From assembly GCF_009870125.1 (NCBI RefSeq), contig NC_046683.1, positions 5,890,001 through 5,954,000 of the forward strand: a DNA stretch of 64,000 nucleotides, read 5' to 3'. The position numbers were made by a program, and so were the translations under genes. Numbering within the stretch: position 1 is the stretch's first letter; each line of letters opens with the position of its first letter. Below the pieces are notes generated by a model. It was not told the DNA's origin, ran no database searches, and was given only the letters and a program-made list of their open reading frames with translations. Positions 47,701 through 55,700 of this stretch are shown here, piece by piece. This stretch comes from Drosophila pseudoobscura. Taxonomy: Eukaryota > Arthropoda > Insecta > Diptera > Drosophilidae.

Positions 47701-48858
47701 GATGATCTGACAGGAGGGCTTTTGACAATGTTCTCATTGCGTCGCTCAACATTCAGTGTGTTCATTTTTCTCAATAGACAAAATATCGATCCTGCGTATC
47801 GCTCCCCTTAGCAATTCCTTGAATTTCGTCTAGGACCTAGTCCATAATTTTAGCCAATTTCCTTTGTCAGGAGCTTCTTTACCAAGAAACAGAAATGTCC
47901 CAAAATTGCTTTAGTTTTTCCTGTATTTAGGGATAAGCTTTCGTGCGGCACCCACCCACCTTTCTCTCTACTGAAATGTTGTTGAACTCTTTTGTTTCTC
48001 TCTTTCGATTCATTTCAGATTTCGATTCAGTCTCCTAGAACCACTTTTGATCCTCATTTTATTCATTCTAAATACTCTATCGACTCTTTTTTTAATACAA
48101 TTACCATCCAAAAATTACAGATATCTTATTTACCTCGGCGGCTATATGTTTTTGTTACTCTTCCTTAATATTTTGATTATTTTAAGGATTTGCTTGGTCC
48201 GATGTAACTACGATCTGATGGTATCTCTAAGATCTAATTCAATCCGAAAAACAAAATAGATAAAATAGAAACCACAATAGAAACAATCTTGTATGGTCAA
48301 CAGAGAAACGATAATTTGTATTAAAGGGTATTTATTGCATTCCGCCACTGACACTTTTGCCGCCTGCACGGAGACAGACCCTGTCGCCTGCCTGTGGCTG
48401 TGCCTGTGTCCGTGTGTCCCTGCCTTTAGCGTGCGGGTGTGTGTTTGTTTTACCTTATACGCATACACAAAAACAATCAAAACAAAGCAAAGGAGCGACA
48501 GAGAAAGAGAGAGAAACAGATAGATAACGGAAAAACATGAACCTGCCTGCGCGCCTTTCGACCGCCGCCGCTGCTGCTGCCGCCTGTGAAGGCAAATAAA
48601 TGCAAGGGTACGGGAAGGGACGGTGTATTGTATTTGGGTTTTTATTTTTTCTTTCCCAGGCACTTTCTTTGGGATTTGCACAGGTGACACGAAGATGTCA
48701 CCCAACATCCGTATCCGCAACTGTCTGCGGGGGCATCAGCTGTTCCCCTTTCCCCCTCCCTTTCCCGTTTACTACTCACCGCAAACATCCAGCCAGCCTT
48801 CGACGCGACTGGGGTAGGCGAGGGCAGAGCCGCGGCTCAGATACGTTCGTCTTCCCAT
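7928..48858 (-). CDS. raskol: raskol: SynGAP/DAB2IP/RASAL2-family Ras GTPase-activating protein, long isoform
   Basis: Exons in transcript order: 48858-48780, 38770-38658, (optional 38460-38434), 38309-38126, 23185-23114, 12692-12569, 12514-12387, 12317-8577, 8515-8224, 8153-7928. All junctions have GT-AG sites and keep frame, giving about 1652 residues (1661 with the optional exon). Order of parts: split PH domain, the basic [20 protein letters not shown] segment characteristic of the family, C2 domain, RasGAP domain, long low-complexity Q/S/H/G-rich region, C-terminal coiled coil. Family role: stimulates GTP hydrolysis by Ras/Rap at the membrane and cell junctions. Two further first exons give alternative N-termini. 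The gene spans over 40 kb, mostly intron. Exons are read from splice sites and homology, not transcripts. Family assignment is very secure; the name rests on this being the single fly SynGAP-like gene I know. Confidence 0.85.
8577..12317 (-). CDS. raskol: raskol main exon: end of PH, C2, RasGAP, Q-rich region
   Basis: One 3741-bp exon. It starts with the last PH strands and helix (RHCFQVRGG, then [13 protein letters not shown]), then a C2 domain ([28 protein letters not shown]) at about 12120-11830. The RasGAP domain covers about 11690-10740. The probable arginine finger is the Arg of TFRGNS (codon 11463-11461, about residue 519) and the FLRF-x-CPAI motif is at about 11127-11100, so the domain looks catalytically complete. 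Downstream is ~700 residues of low complexity with glutamine runs at about 10388-10343, 10187-10160, 9643-9608 and 9185-9151, and His-, Gly- and Ser-rich blocks. Open frames on the opposite strand here are mirror images of this exon. Confidence 0.92.
12387..12692 (-). CDS. raskol: raskol common exons: PH insert, basic SRSHESLLS segment
   Basis: Exons 12692-12569 and 12514-12387 with a 54-bp intron. Together they encode [49 protein letters not shown] and [12 protein letters not shown]. Human DAB2IP/RASAL2/SynGAP have the same RTKS-x-x-KLER and SRSHESLLS blocks. The first exon accepts phase-1 donors, which is why all three alternative N-termini can join here. Confidence 0.9.
12693..17576 (-). 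other. raskol intron holding a retroelement remnant
   Basis: Non-coding, with no raskol exon seen. It contains CA/GT microsatellites (about 16300-16320, 16638-16658), a pentamer run gggtc at about 13525-13548, and the decayed BEL/Pao-like remnant described separately. Confidence 0.65.
14090..15013 (-). mobile_element. Degenerate BEL/Pao-like LTR retrotransposon remnant
   Basis: On the - strand, two separated translated patches look like pieces of a BEL/Pao polyprotein in the right order. At about 15000-14860 there is a YADDLL box followed some 20 residues later by LRRGGF, the spacing of Pao-type reverse transcriptases. At about 14300-14110 there is [15 protein letters not shown], then after a frame change [13 protein letters not shown], like the integrase C-terminal region. 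Several stops and frame changes separate them; no LTR or intact frame was found, so this is a fossil. It sits inside a raskol intron in the same orientation. Individual matches are short, so the call is tentative. Confidence 0.4.
17577..19479 (-). CDS. raskol: raskol alternative first coding exon, 634-residue N-terminus
   Basis: Open from ATG at 19479-19477 to a donor (gtaggt) at 17576. The last base G plus the first two bases of exon 12692 gives Asp, reading HHS-DTSYEK. This replaces the PH N-terminus with ~634 residues, making a protein of about 2137 residues. Most is low complexity (Ser, Thr, Gln, Gly runs, acidic DDDDDSE). Two parts look constrained: [20 protein letters not shown], echoing the family SRSHESLLS block, and a folded-looking island near 17830-17680 ([20 protein letters not shown] ... 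[18 protein letters not shown]). The upstream acceptor is absent, so this is a true 5' exon with its own promoter. Confidence 0.75.
19480..23113 (-). other. 5' leader, promoter region and intron upstream of the 19479 start
   Basis: 19480 to about 20600 is probably 5' UTR or leader for the 19479 start, T-rich with CA repeats. The promoter-like repeat copy at 20600-21030 follows. The rest to 23113 is intron for the longer isoforms, with CA/TG repeats near 21776-21796 and pyrimidine-rich sequence at 21880-22030. No protein-coding gene was recognised. Confidence 0.55.
20600..21030 (-). promoter_or_regulatory. Motif 6-rich promoter module, copy A (upstream of raskol 19479 start)
   Basis: Contains three AAATATACC (- strand GGTATATTT, Ohler Motif 6) at 20923-20931, 20945-20953 and 20955-20963. 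It is flanked by sequences also present at 50.2-50.6 kb: caacggacttttctgaattc near 20615, actctcctgatcaaatatac near 20911 and cttagcccac at 21010-21019. Orientation matches the - strand raskol exon starting at 19479, so it is a reasonable promoter for that isoform. Confidence 0.5.
23114..23185 (-). CDS. raskol: raskol 72-nt in-frame cassette exon
   Basis: Acceptor actatttgcag, donor gtaaca. It is exactly 24 codons and starts and ends in phase 1. With the preceding exon it encodes [20 protein letters not shown] and then LNE before joining D-TSYEK. It is used by the 48858 and 25066 isoforms and lies upstream of the 19479 isoform, which therefore lacks it. Skipping would also keep the frame. Confidence 0.8.
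23186..24636 (-). other. raskol intron
   Basis: AT-rich with CGATA/ATCGA-type sequence around 23500-23850 and short tandem units near 23915-23950 (cgtact, cgtatct) and 24090-24120 (gctgaa). One copy of the dispersed taagcgaacgg-like sequence lies near 23479-23501. No gene was seen. Confidence 0.6.
24637..25066 (-). CDS. raskol: raskol alternative first coding exon, 143-residue N-terminus
   Basis: ATG at 25066-25064, open to a strong donor gtaagtat at 24636. The leftover base A plus GT from exon 23185 gives Ser before EYKSK, so the phase is correct. A jump straight to exon 12692 would also stay in frame. Encodes [18 protein letters not shown], glutamine-rich stretches, [17 protein letters not shown] and [16 protein letters not shown]; no known domain. 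The resulting protein would be about 1670 residues and lack the first PH strands. Confidence 0.7.
25131..25180. repeat. Period-30 tandem duplication
   Basis: The 20-mer tagtatttttagtggattct occurs at 25131-25150 and again at 25161-25180, just upstream of the alternative raskol start at 25066. Confidence 0.9.
27965..28004. repeat. Tandem octamer GTGTACGG, five units
   Basis: Four exact copies of gtgtacgg plus a fifth with one change (gtttacgg). Intronic and non-coding. Confidence 0.9.
36844..36964. repeat. CT tract and GA tract facing each other
   Basis: A (CT)n run at 36844-36865 and a (GA)n run at 36938-36964 are inverted complements separated by ~72 bp. They could pair as a hairpin in RNA or act as GAGA-factor/CLAMP sites in DNA. 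Confidence 0.6.
37545..37765 (+). repeat. Dispersed ~220-bp repeat, copy 1
   Basis: Shares ordered blocks with 47525-47772: cacacagga, gactcag, cacgttcagtg, atcgatga, tgacaggagggct then ttgacaatgt-like sequence, and cattcagtgtg. Same orientation. Not coding; family unknown. Confidence 0.7.
38126..38770 (-). CDS. raskol: raskol PH-domain exons with a possible microexon
   Basis: Exon 38770-38658 (acceptor after a T-run, donor gtaagtg) encodes [32 protein letters not shown] and CSEEIS, the first PH strands. Exon 38309-38126 encodes [20 protein letters not shown] and the acidic [15 protein letters not shown] segment, ending LYADL-G. Between them, 38460-38434 is a possible 27-nt phase-0 exon (IFPATPKKE). 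Both large exons join in phase 0 whether or not it is included. A period-10 agagacacat repeat abuts the 38126 donor. The PH domain binds membrane phosphoinositides in this family. Confidence 0.82.
38434..38460 (-). CDS. raskol: Candidate 27-nt raskol microexon
   Basis: On the - strand: ctactaac branch-point match, acceptor ccgtag, 27 nt coding IFPATPKKE, donor gtgggt. It lies between two phase-0 boundaries, so inclusion adds nine residues between EEIS and LGDV, in a PH-domain loop. The short coding length, the good branch point and exact frame compatibility support it; there is no transcript evidence. Confidence 0.55.
39794..39817 (+). repeat. Dispersed ~22-bp sequence (CATAAGCGAACGGATACATTTG type), best copy
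   Basis: Near-identical copies at 28956-28977, 32836-32858 and 39794-39817; weaker ones at about 23479-23501, 43381-43404, 43463-43482 and 46618-46641. All on the + strand. Consensus about c(c/a)taagcgaa(c/a)gga(t/c)acatttg. Confidence 0.65.
41672..41709. repeat. (GA)n microsatellite, ~19 units
   Basis: Uninterrupted AG/GA run in the first raskol intron. It is a possible GAGA-factor/CLAMP binding site, and a possible dosage-compensation entry site if the region is X-linked. Confidence 0.9.
42900..42916. repeat. Homopolymer C17
   Basis: Seventeen consecutive C (G-strand could form a quadruplex; length is error-prone in assembly). Confidence 0.9.
47525..47772 (+). repeat. Dispersed ~220-bp repeat, copy 2
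   Basis: Homologous, with small gaps, to 37545-37765 and in the same orientation, 10 kb apart. The strongest shared run is tgacaggagggct. Confidence 0.7.
48780..48858 (-). CDS. raskol: raskol long-isoform first coding exon
   Basis: ATG at 48858-48856 followed by 26 codons ([20 protein letters not shown] then GWLDVC) and donor gtgagtag. The leftover G plus AA of exon 38770 makes Glu: GWLDVC-ETEGEL, which restores the first PH strand. Different reading frames of the same DNA have stops or do not match the phase. Upstream non-coding leader has CA repeats. Confidence 0.75.
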
Positions 48859-51800
48859 TGTGTGTGTGTGTGTATATATCTGTTCGTGTGAGTGGGTGGG
48901 ATGCTGTTCTCTCCCGCAGGTGCTCGGCCACTGTCTCTCTCTCTCTTCTCGGGCTCTTCTTATTTCCTCCTTCCAGCAAGTGGTTGCTGTGCTTTGCTCG
49001 CTCTCTGTGTCTCTCTGCTGTTTGGGGATGCTGCTGCTATCTCCTTCTTAAGCCCTGACGATGATGATTGGGGATGGATGCTGAGTACACCCGGCTTTTG
49101 CTCTCCCGCTCCGTCTCCCACTCTCTCTCACTCTCTGGCTGATAGTGGGAAAATTCTCTCTCATTCACCGTTGGCCTCTTATCGACTCTTTGATTTGGGG
49201 ATGGGGATGTTTTTCCTTTTTTTTTGTTGTTTTGAGATTTATTTTGGATATTTATTGATTTTGCGGGAATTGAAGCCAGTTTTGTTGTTTATTGTGGCAT
49301 ATTTGTGTGGGTATTGCACTTGCCCCATATAAAACGAAGTGTTTGAACAACCACACACAAAAAAAATAACAACACAACACTATGAAATGATTGTTTCTAT
49401 CGATGGGCCACTCTTTTCAGCTTCTCTTTTCATATCAATATTTAGCGATTATCTCTGTTTTAGCCTTATTCGTTGGCTGGGGCTCTTAACAGCTGAGATC
49501 GGCCCCCGGGGCCATGGAGATCATCCGTGGAGTGGAGCTATGCTTCTCTGCTTTTTGTTTTTGTGGGTATCGTATCTCTTCAGCTTCGGTTTCTGCTTAT
49601 TTATATACATACACGTACATATGTATAATTTATTGTTTGGTTTAATATTCTCCAATGAAGGCCGGCCGCAACATATTGGAGTTGTTTTTGTCGCGCGCGC
49701 TCCACCGAAACCAGAAATCGCTTTCGTCAAAAATACAAATATACATATACACTATATGTATGTATGTGTGTGCATGTGTGTTTGTGTATGCGTTTTATTT
49801 TTGTGTATTATTTTTAACAATTTTTTATACACACGACACCGACAAAACGAAGACGAGAAAATCACGACTCCAGCAGGGGACACAAAAGCAACAATTGTAT
49901 GAGGGCTCCTCCCTCTGTTCGACAGAACTTATTTACACTCCCGAGCAACAACAATATAAAAAAACCACCAACAAAATAATTTCAAATATATACATATACG
50001 TGCACTGGCACTGCACTGCACGATTCACGGGACGAGGGAAAACGTTTAAAACAGCGTGCGCGTTCGACGCGCGCAGCAACCGCCAAAATATCGCCAATTC
50101 TATAACATCCACATTCAAGGGTATCAAATAGGGTATCACATCGGGAGAAACACGTTAAGACACCCAGTTATTTTTGTGCTGTGGGATTTATCAAATTATC
50201 AACGGACTTTTCTGAATTCAGAAAAAAATCGGACACTACTATTTTGTTGCTTCATTGTCCGCGGCGGCCCGATAAAGATTCAAATTCAATTTGCGTTGCG
50301 CCAAAAAAAATAAGGTAAAATCCACCCACTTCGCCTAATATACCTTGTCTTCAAAGTATATTGAACTCACACGCGAGGTGAGGTTCGTACGAACCTTGAA
50401 ATTTGCCTTGCTGGTTTTGCCTGTTGCCCATACCTTTTTTATAGTGCATTCAAAATTACGAATCATTTTTGCGTCGCAGAAGAGAGCACTCTCCTGATCA
50501 AATATACGGTCTGACCCTTAGAAATATACCGTTTTATTTTCAACATATACCTTAAATATACAGATGACAAAAAACCAACTTAGCCCACTTAAGCACCCGC
50601 TATTTAAGCCGGTGAAAGCCCTGAACTAAGCCAAGGAAAATAATACTTGTTTTAAATTCGTCTTGGAGAGCTATCCTATCCTTCCTTTTCACTTAAACAA
50701 TTCACGATTTCTTTCACCCTGAAGACAACTGTATCTGATAGATTAATAAGCTGTCCTCTAGATATGCTACTTATAAGAACTGCCTCATATTATATTGTGC
50801 CCAAAAATTATATTATATTGGGCCTTTCCTGATCGTGATATTAAAAAAAAAAGTTCACAGAAACAGCAGGTAGTTGCTTTTGTCCACTAAAATAGTATGG
50901 TCACTCTATGTGCCCCATAGAATAATTATTGGCAACAGTCTGTAATTTTATAAAAGTTCCGCAAAAGTGGTAAAAATGTTCGCAACATTCAGGGCCAAAT
51001 TTTCGAGTATTTTACATTTTACATATGCGTTTTGTGAACTTTTTACCAGTTCCTAGAATCCAACTTCAAACTGTCTCAAAATACTCAAGAATACTAAAAA
51101 TTTGTAATAAAAATGCAAGGTGTGCAACCCAGGCAGAGAAAAGTATTAATGATTAACGCAACTATAACTCTGACTTAAGTGTACCCAGACAATTTTTGTT
51201 AGTTACATTCATAGAACGAGCTAAAACCTGATCGTTATCACCTTTTAAGCTGGCGGAGAACCTATTCAACCGCCAATATAAATATGATAAATGTATGGAA
51301 ATAGACTTTTTCATTGATTCAACTTAGATTACTATAAATTCTAAACGGTATATAGCTTGATTGGTGAACCTCTAGGATCGATTGTTATTATATTTCTTCT
51401 AAGTTTTAAAAAACTGACAAGCTTTTCAACCCTTCAGGTGTCTATGAGAACATAAATATGTTGCAAATATGTATTTAGCGTGTAGTTAGCATGTCAAAAC
51501 ATATATGTATACCGCGGGAAAAGGCATGTTATAGAATTGAAGAAATGTTTGTCATCCCAGGCTCTAATAAATGCAGAAACTTGTCGGTCTCTATTTTAAA
51601 GTTATTTCAACAAAATTTTGCATTGTATGGCCGTAATGAGACCAAGAATGGGTATCGGGATCGAGATATACATATATGTGAGAGAAAGTCCATTGAGAAA
51701 AGTCATTATTACTTAGGTTTCCAAGCTGCTTGGACAACGAAATTAGATTAAAGATATAGGGTATACAAATGCATTTACTCAAAAAACATTTATTATGATA

Positions 51801-52344
51801 TGTAGCAACTTTTTGTTGACATTCTTTGCGTAGAGGATTGGTTCATCAATCGAATAAAATTATGCTTTCGGGACTAATGGTCCTTTTTAGCCAGTAATCA
51901 TAAGCCGAATATCAAAGTCGAGGAATATGGTTTCTGATCATGGATAAGAACGATTAACCCATTGTAGACCAGTGGGTATTCAAATACTCTCCACTTTCTA
52001 GCTTAAAGTGTTGGGTGATAGAGTGGATTTCCAAAAGAGATGACAAAAGGAGTTCATCAGAACCTTTTAAAATAGCTACAAAATGGCGTACAAACGTGCA
52101 AATTTGATTGCAGCAATCAACATGCTGCAAATTGTTTTCATCGTGTGTACCTAGCTTTACCGCGCTTCAGGTGAAAGATATCGTGGAGTTTCTTCTAAGT
52201 TAAGAGGAAGGATATTATATAATTTTTCATTTTTGTTTATATTTTGTTTTTTGTTTATATATTATATTTTATATTTTCCGCGGTTTAACTCAAGCTGCTA
52301 ACCGTTTAAATGATGCTTAGGTGGGCGAAGTTAGTTTTTTCATA
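48859..52344. other. raskol 5' leader/promoter region and raskol-Top1 spacer
   Basis: 48859 to about 50400 probably contains the raskol leader; 50195-50605 is promoter module copy B; 50620-52300 is AT-rich spacer with TTATATTATATTG duplication near 50795-50822. Open frames here (for example 51491-51751 +) have no recognised domain. Confidence 0.55.
50195..50605 (-). promoter_or_regulatory. Motif 6-rich promoter module, copy B (upstream of raskol 48858 start)
   Basis: Motif 6-like AAATATAC(C/G) at 50500-50508 and 50522-50530, with cttagcccac-like flank at 50579-50588 and the same caacggacttttctgaattc block near 50204 as copy A. Downstream on the - strand, CTATAAAAA (50444-50436) fits a TATA box, with TTTCAAG about 30-40 bp further as a possible initiator. 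It faces the raskol long-isoform start codon. Confidence 0.5.
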
Positions 52345-52430
52345 GGTATATGGTATATTTTTTGAAAATGAGACGGTATATTTCGGAGGATCAGGCGGTA
52401 TATTTGATCAATAAAGCCGCGGTCACACTG
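52345..52430 (+). promoter_or_regulatory. Top1: Top1 core promoter: Motif 6 array plus Motif 1
   Basis: Three GGTATATTT (Motif 6) at 52352-52360, 52375-52383 and 52397-52405, spaced 22-23 bp apart, followed by a perfect YGGTCACACTR Motif 1 (CGGTCACACTG) at 52420-52430. The Motif 6/Motif 1 pair marks broad housekeeping promoters in Drosophila. The leader to the ATG at 52768 would be ~340 bp. Confidence 0.75.
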
Positions 52431-52767
52431 CATCCGAACGTGTGTGTGTTTGTACATGCGAGGTGTGTTGTGTGTGTGTGTGTTCGCGTGGCTGGTGCGC
52501 GCTGTAAAAGAGAAAGATTTTCCACTTCTAAGTATTATTGTGGACTTGATGAAAAAATTCGCATTGTAGTGTATTGTCGCGCATCAAAATTAGAAAAAAC
52601 GCATCGAACCAGCACCGGAGTGTCTCGGCTTCCAGCAATATATAGCGTATATATATATGTATGTCCGCATAAGTTGAGTAAAAACTATTCACGGCAGATA
52701 AGCAGAAAAGAGTGAAGTTGAATATAAAGAAGCCGAGCGCCGCACTGCCAACCAGAAATTGTGCAAA

Positions 52768-55700
52768 ATGAGTGGGGATGTGGCTGCCGAAAATGTAAGT
52801 AATTTTTTGTATGGTAGGGGGGAAGGTGGCAGATTTCGTGGCATTGTATTTTTATATAATTTACTTGTTAAATGGTGCATCAAGAGTGCAAACGTGTTGA
52901 ATATTGCAAGAACTCGGGCCAGGCCCAAAAGCCGTGCCTGGGGTCGCCGCATCGGCAAGTGTCTCGGGCCGTTCATCCCACAGCTGAGATAAAAACCCGT
53001 GTGCGTACAACACATTGCATTGAAATCGGGGCAAACGCAAACGCAAAAAGCTAAAGCAAAGGCATAAAGGCCTTTTAGTAATTGACGAAAATGGCGACAA
53101 TGCAAGTAGCGCAGAGCAAGCAGGAAGGCCGCTGTCCCGAGAGAGTGAGTGAGTGAGCGAGTGACCGAGCGAGAGAGAAAGAGAGAGGGAGACATGAAGA
53201 AAGCGAAGTCGAAATGTATTTGGCACAGTGTGGCCACACATAAATACCGCTTTTGGTATTTTGGAAATTCAGAACTGGTTGCGAATCGTCCAATGATCTT
53301 TACCCCTATCTTTCCACCGAGATAAAACCCTCTTTATCTTTTCGATGTACCCGTTACCCGCTACCCCTCAAAATGACGATTGTCACATCACCCCCGAAAA
53401 GTGCCCTGCTATTGCAATTATTAAATAACTTCTGAGGGCTGTCTGCCATGAAAGTGTGGCCACACTACACATAAACTCAAATCACATGTGTTTGTTGTTG
53501 TAATAGCATTTCATTTATGTACATATGTAATTGCAAATGTGTCCCAATTTATTTTTTTTTTGCACCTTTATTCATTTTAAAAATTTTCTGATAAGCGTGT
53601 GTCTGCATTTGATACACACTATCCTGAACAGGCGGTGGTCCTGGTTCCGGTCCCGGTCCCCCTCTAACCCCCACCCATTCCAATACAATCGCAACAACAA
53701 CCCTGCAGTGCAGTGAGCATGTGTGTTCCCGTGTGCGTGTGTGTGTGTGCGTAGCCTTGATCTGATGCACAGAGCAGAGCGCCCACGTTGAAAAATTATG
53801 CTCCAAAGAGTCAGAAAATGAAACGAAACGAAACGTTTTTCTGTATTCCATTACGCTGCTCATGTACTTGTCCATATATATGTGCATGTTTGTTTGTGTG
53901 TGTGTTTGACTGTCTCTGAATGTGTGTGTGCCCATTGTTTGGCATCGTCGTCGTCGTTGTCGCCGCGGTCGGTCGTCTCTTAACCTATTCCAAATGAAAA
54001 AAGAGCACCTCAGAGAGCGGCACGAACACACACAGGAGGAACATTTCCTGTCGCCATCGGCCATCGTTTTGGCTCTTTATCTGCTTCTTCTTACCCTTCT
54101 TTTCCCACATTGAACATTTTCTTACGCTGCGGTAACAACAACAACAACAGCAACAGCAACAACAAATAACAGCAATCGAAAAACATTAATTTGTTAGGGT
54201 TGATTTTTCACCACGTGGTGGCACACGGAGACGGCGGCACACATACACACTAAAAAAAAAATTAAATAAAATAAAATAAAGTCAAAGAGTCGTAGAAAAG
54301 GGCAAAGAATTAGCAAAAGAAAACATAAAACATATAATTAAATAAAGAAGTCATCAGTTGATGGTTTATTTGTGAGAGGCACAGCTCCTTCGAAGGCACA
54401 CACCCCAGCGATATGATGGCCATACAGGTTCTTGATTTTTTTTTTCCCACAGAATTTTCCGTCACCCATACTCAACCATTCGTCTCCCTCTCTCTCCCTT
54501 GCAGACTATCCACGTACAAAATGGTGGCGGCGGCGGATGTGAGGTGCAATCGAATGGAGTGACCACCAATGGGCACCACCATCATAATCACCACAACAGC
54601 CACCACAGCAGCAGCAGCGGCGGAGGCAGTGGCAGCAGTAGCAAACATAAATCCTCCAGCAAGGACAAGCACCGTGATAAGGACCGCGAACACAAGAGTT
54701 CCAGTTCCAGCTCGTCGAAGGATCACAAAAGCAGCAGTCGGTAAGAGGCAACGGGAGTGCATGGACACCCCACCAAGGAATCATACTCAAAAATCTATAC
54801 CTCTGTCTCCTCCTCTCTCTGTCTCGCTCTCTCTCACTGTTATACAGCGACAAGGATAAGCACAAGAGCAGCAGCAGCAGCAGCTCCTCGTCAAAGCATA
54901 GGGACAAGGAGCGCGAGGGTGGCGGCAGCAGCAGCAGCACCAGCAATTCGCACCGCAGCAGCTCATCGTCCAGTCACCGGGACAAAGATGGAAGCAGCAG
55001 CAGCAAGCACAAGTCGTCATCATCATCGTCTTCTGGGCACCACAAGAGCTCGTCCCGCGATAAGGAGCGACGGGACAAGGATAAGGACAAGGATCATCGC
55101 AGCAGCAGCAGCAGCTCCTCGAGCCGCGACAAGCATCGCGATCGCGATCACAAATCGTCATCTTCGTCGTCAAGCTCCCGTGATAAGGAGCGCAGTCACA
55201 AAAGCTCCTCGTCCTCCTCATCGAAGAGCAAACATTCCAGTTCGCGTCACAGCTCCTCCTCACAGTCGAAGGATCCTTCCTATGATGGTGTGTTCGTAAA
55301 GCCGGAGCCCGTCTCACAGCCAGCGCATGACCACATCAACCACACAGCAGATCTCTTCCATCTGCAGCACCAGCAACAGCAACAGCAGCAGCAGCAGCAG
55401 CTGCTGGATGTCCCCGATTCTGCACTCTGCAATGGCCTTAGCAGCGGCAGCAGCAGCGGCGACCTCGGCGGCCATGTCCCTGGCAGCGGCGTCGGTGGCG
55501 GTGTCTATAAAAACGGATACGAGGAGAATGTTATGGTTATCAAAAAGGAGGATGAGAGCTTCAATCTGTCGCAGGCCAGCTCCTGTGACTACTCCATGTC
55601 CCAGTTCCGAGCCGATGAGCCACCGTTCACAGTCAAGCATGAGGATAGTACCTACAACGAGGAAGATAGTACCATGAACGATAACGATAATGATAACGAT

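Larger units (their letters stand above)
38771..48779 (-). other. First large raskol intron
   Basis: About 10 kb with no convincing raskol exon. Contains several copies of the dispersed ~22-bp sequence (39794, 43381, 43463, 46618), copy 2 of the 220-bp repeat (47525-47772), a long GA tract (41672-41709), a 17-C run (42900-42916), and CTG/CAG and GT runs. Confidence 0.6.

Noticed and set aside
51491..51751. 86-codon + strand frame between raskol and Top1
   Set aside because: No motif, no upstream promoter signal; composition like the surrounding spacer.
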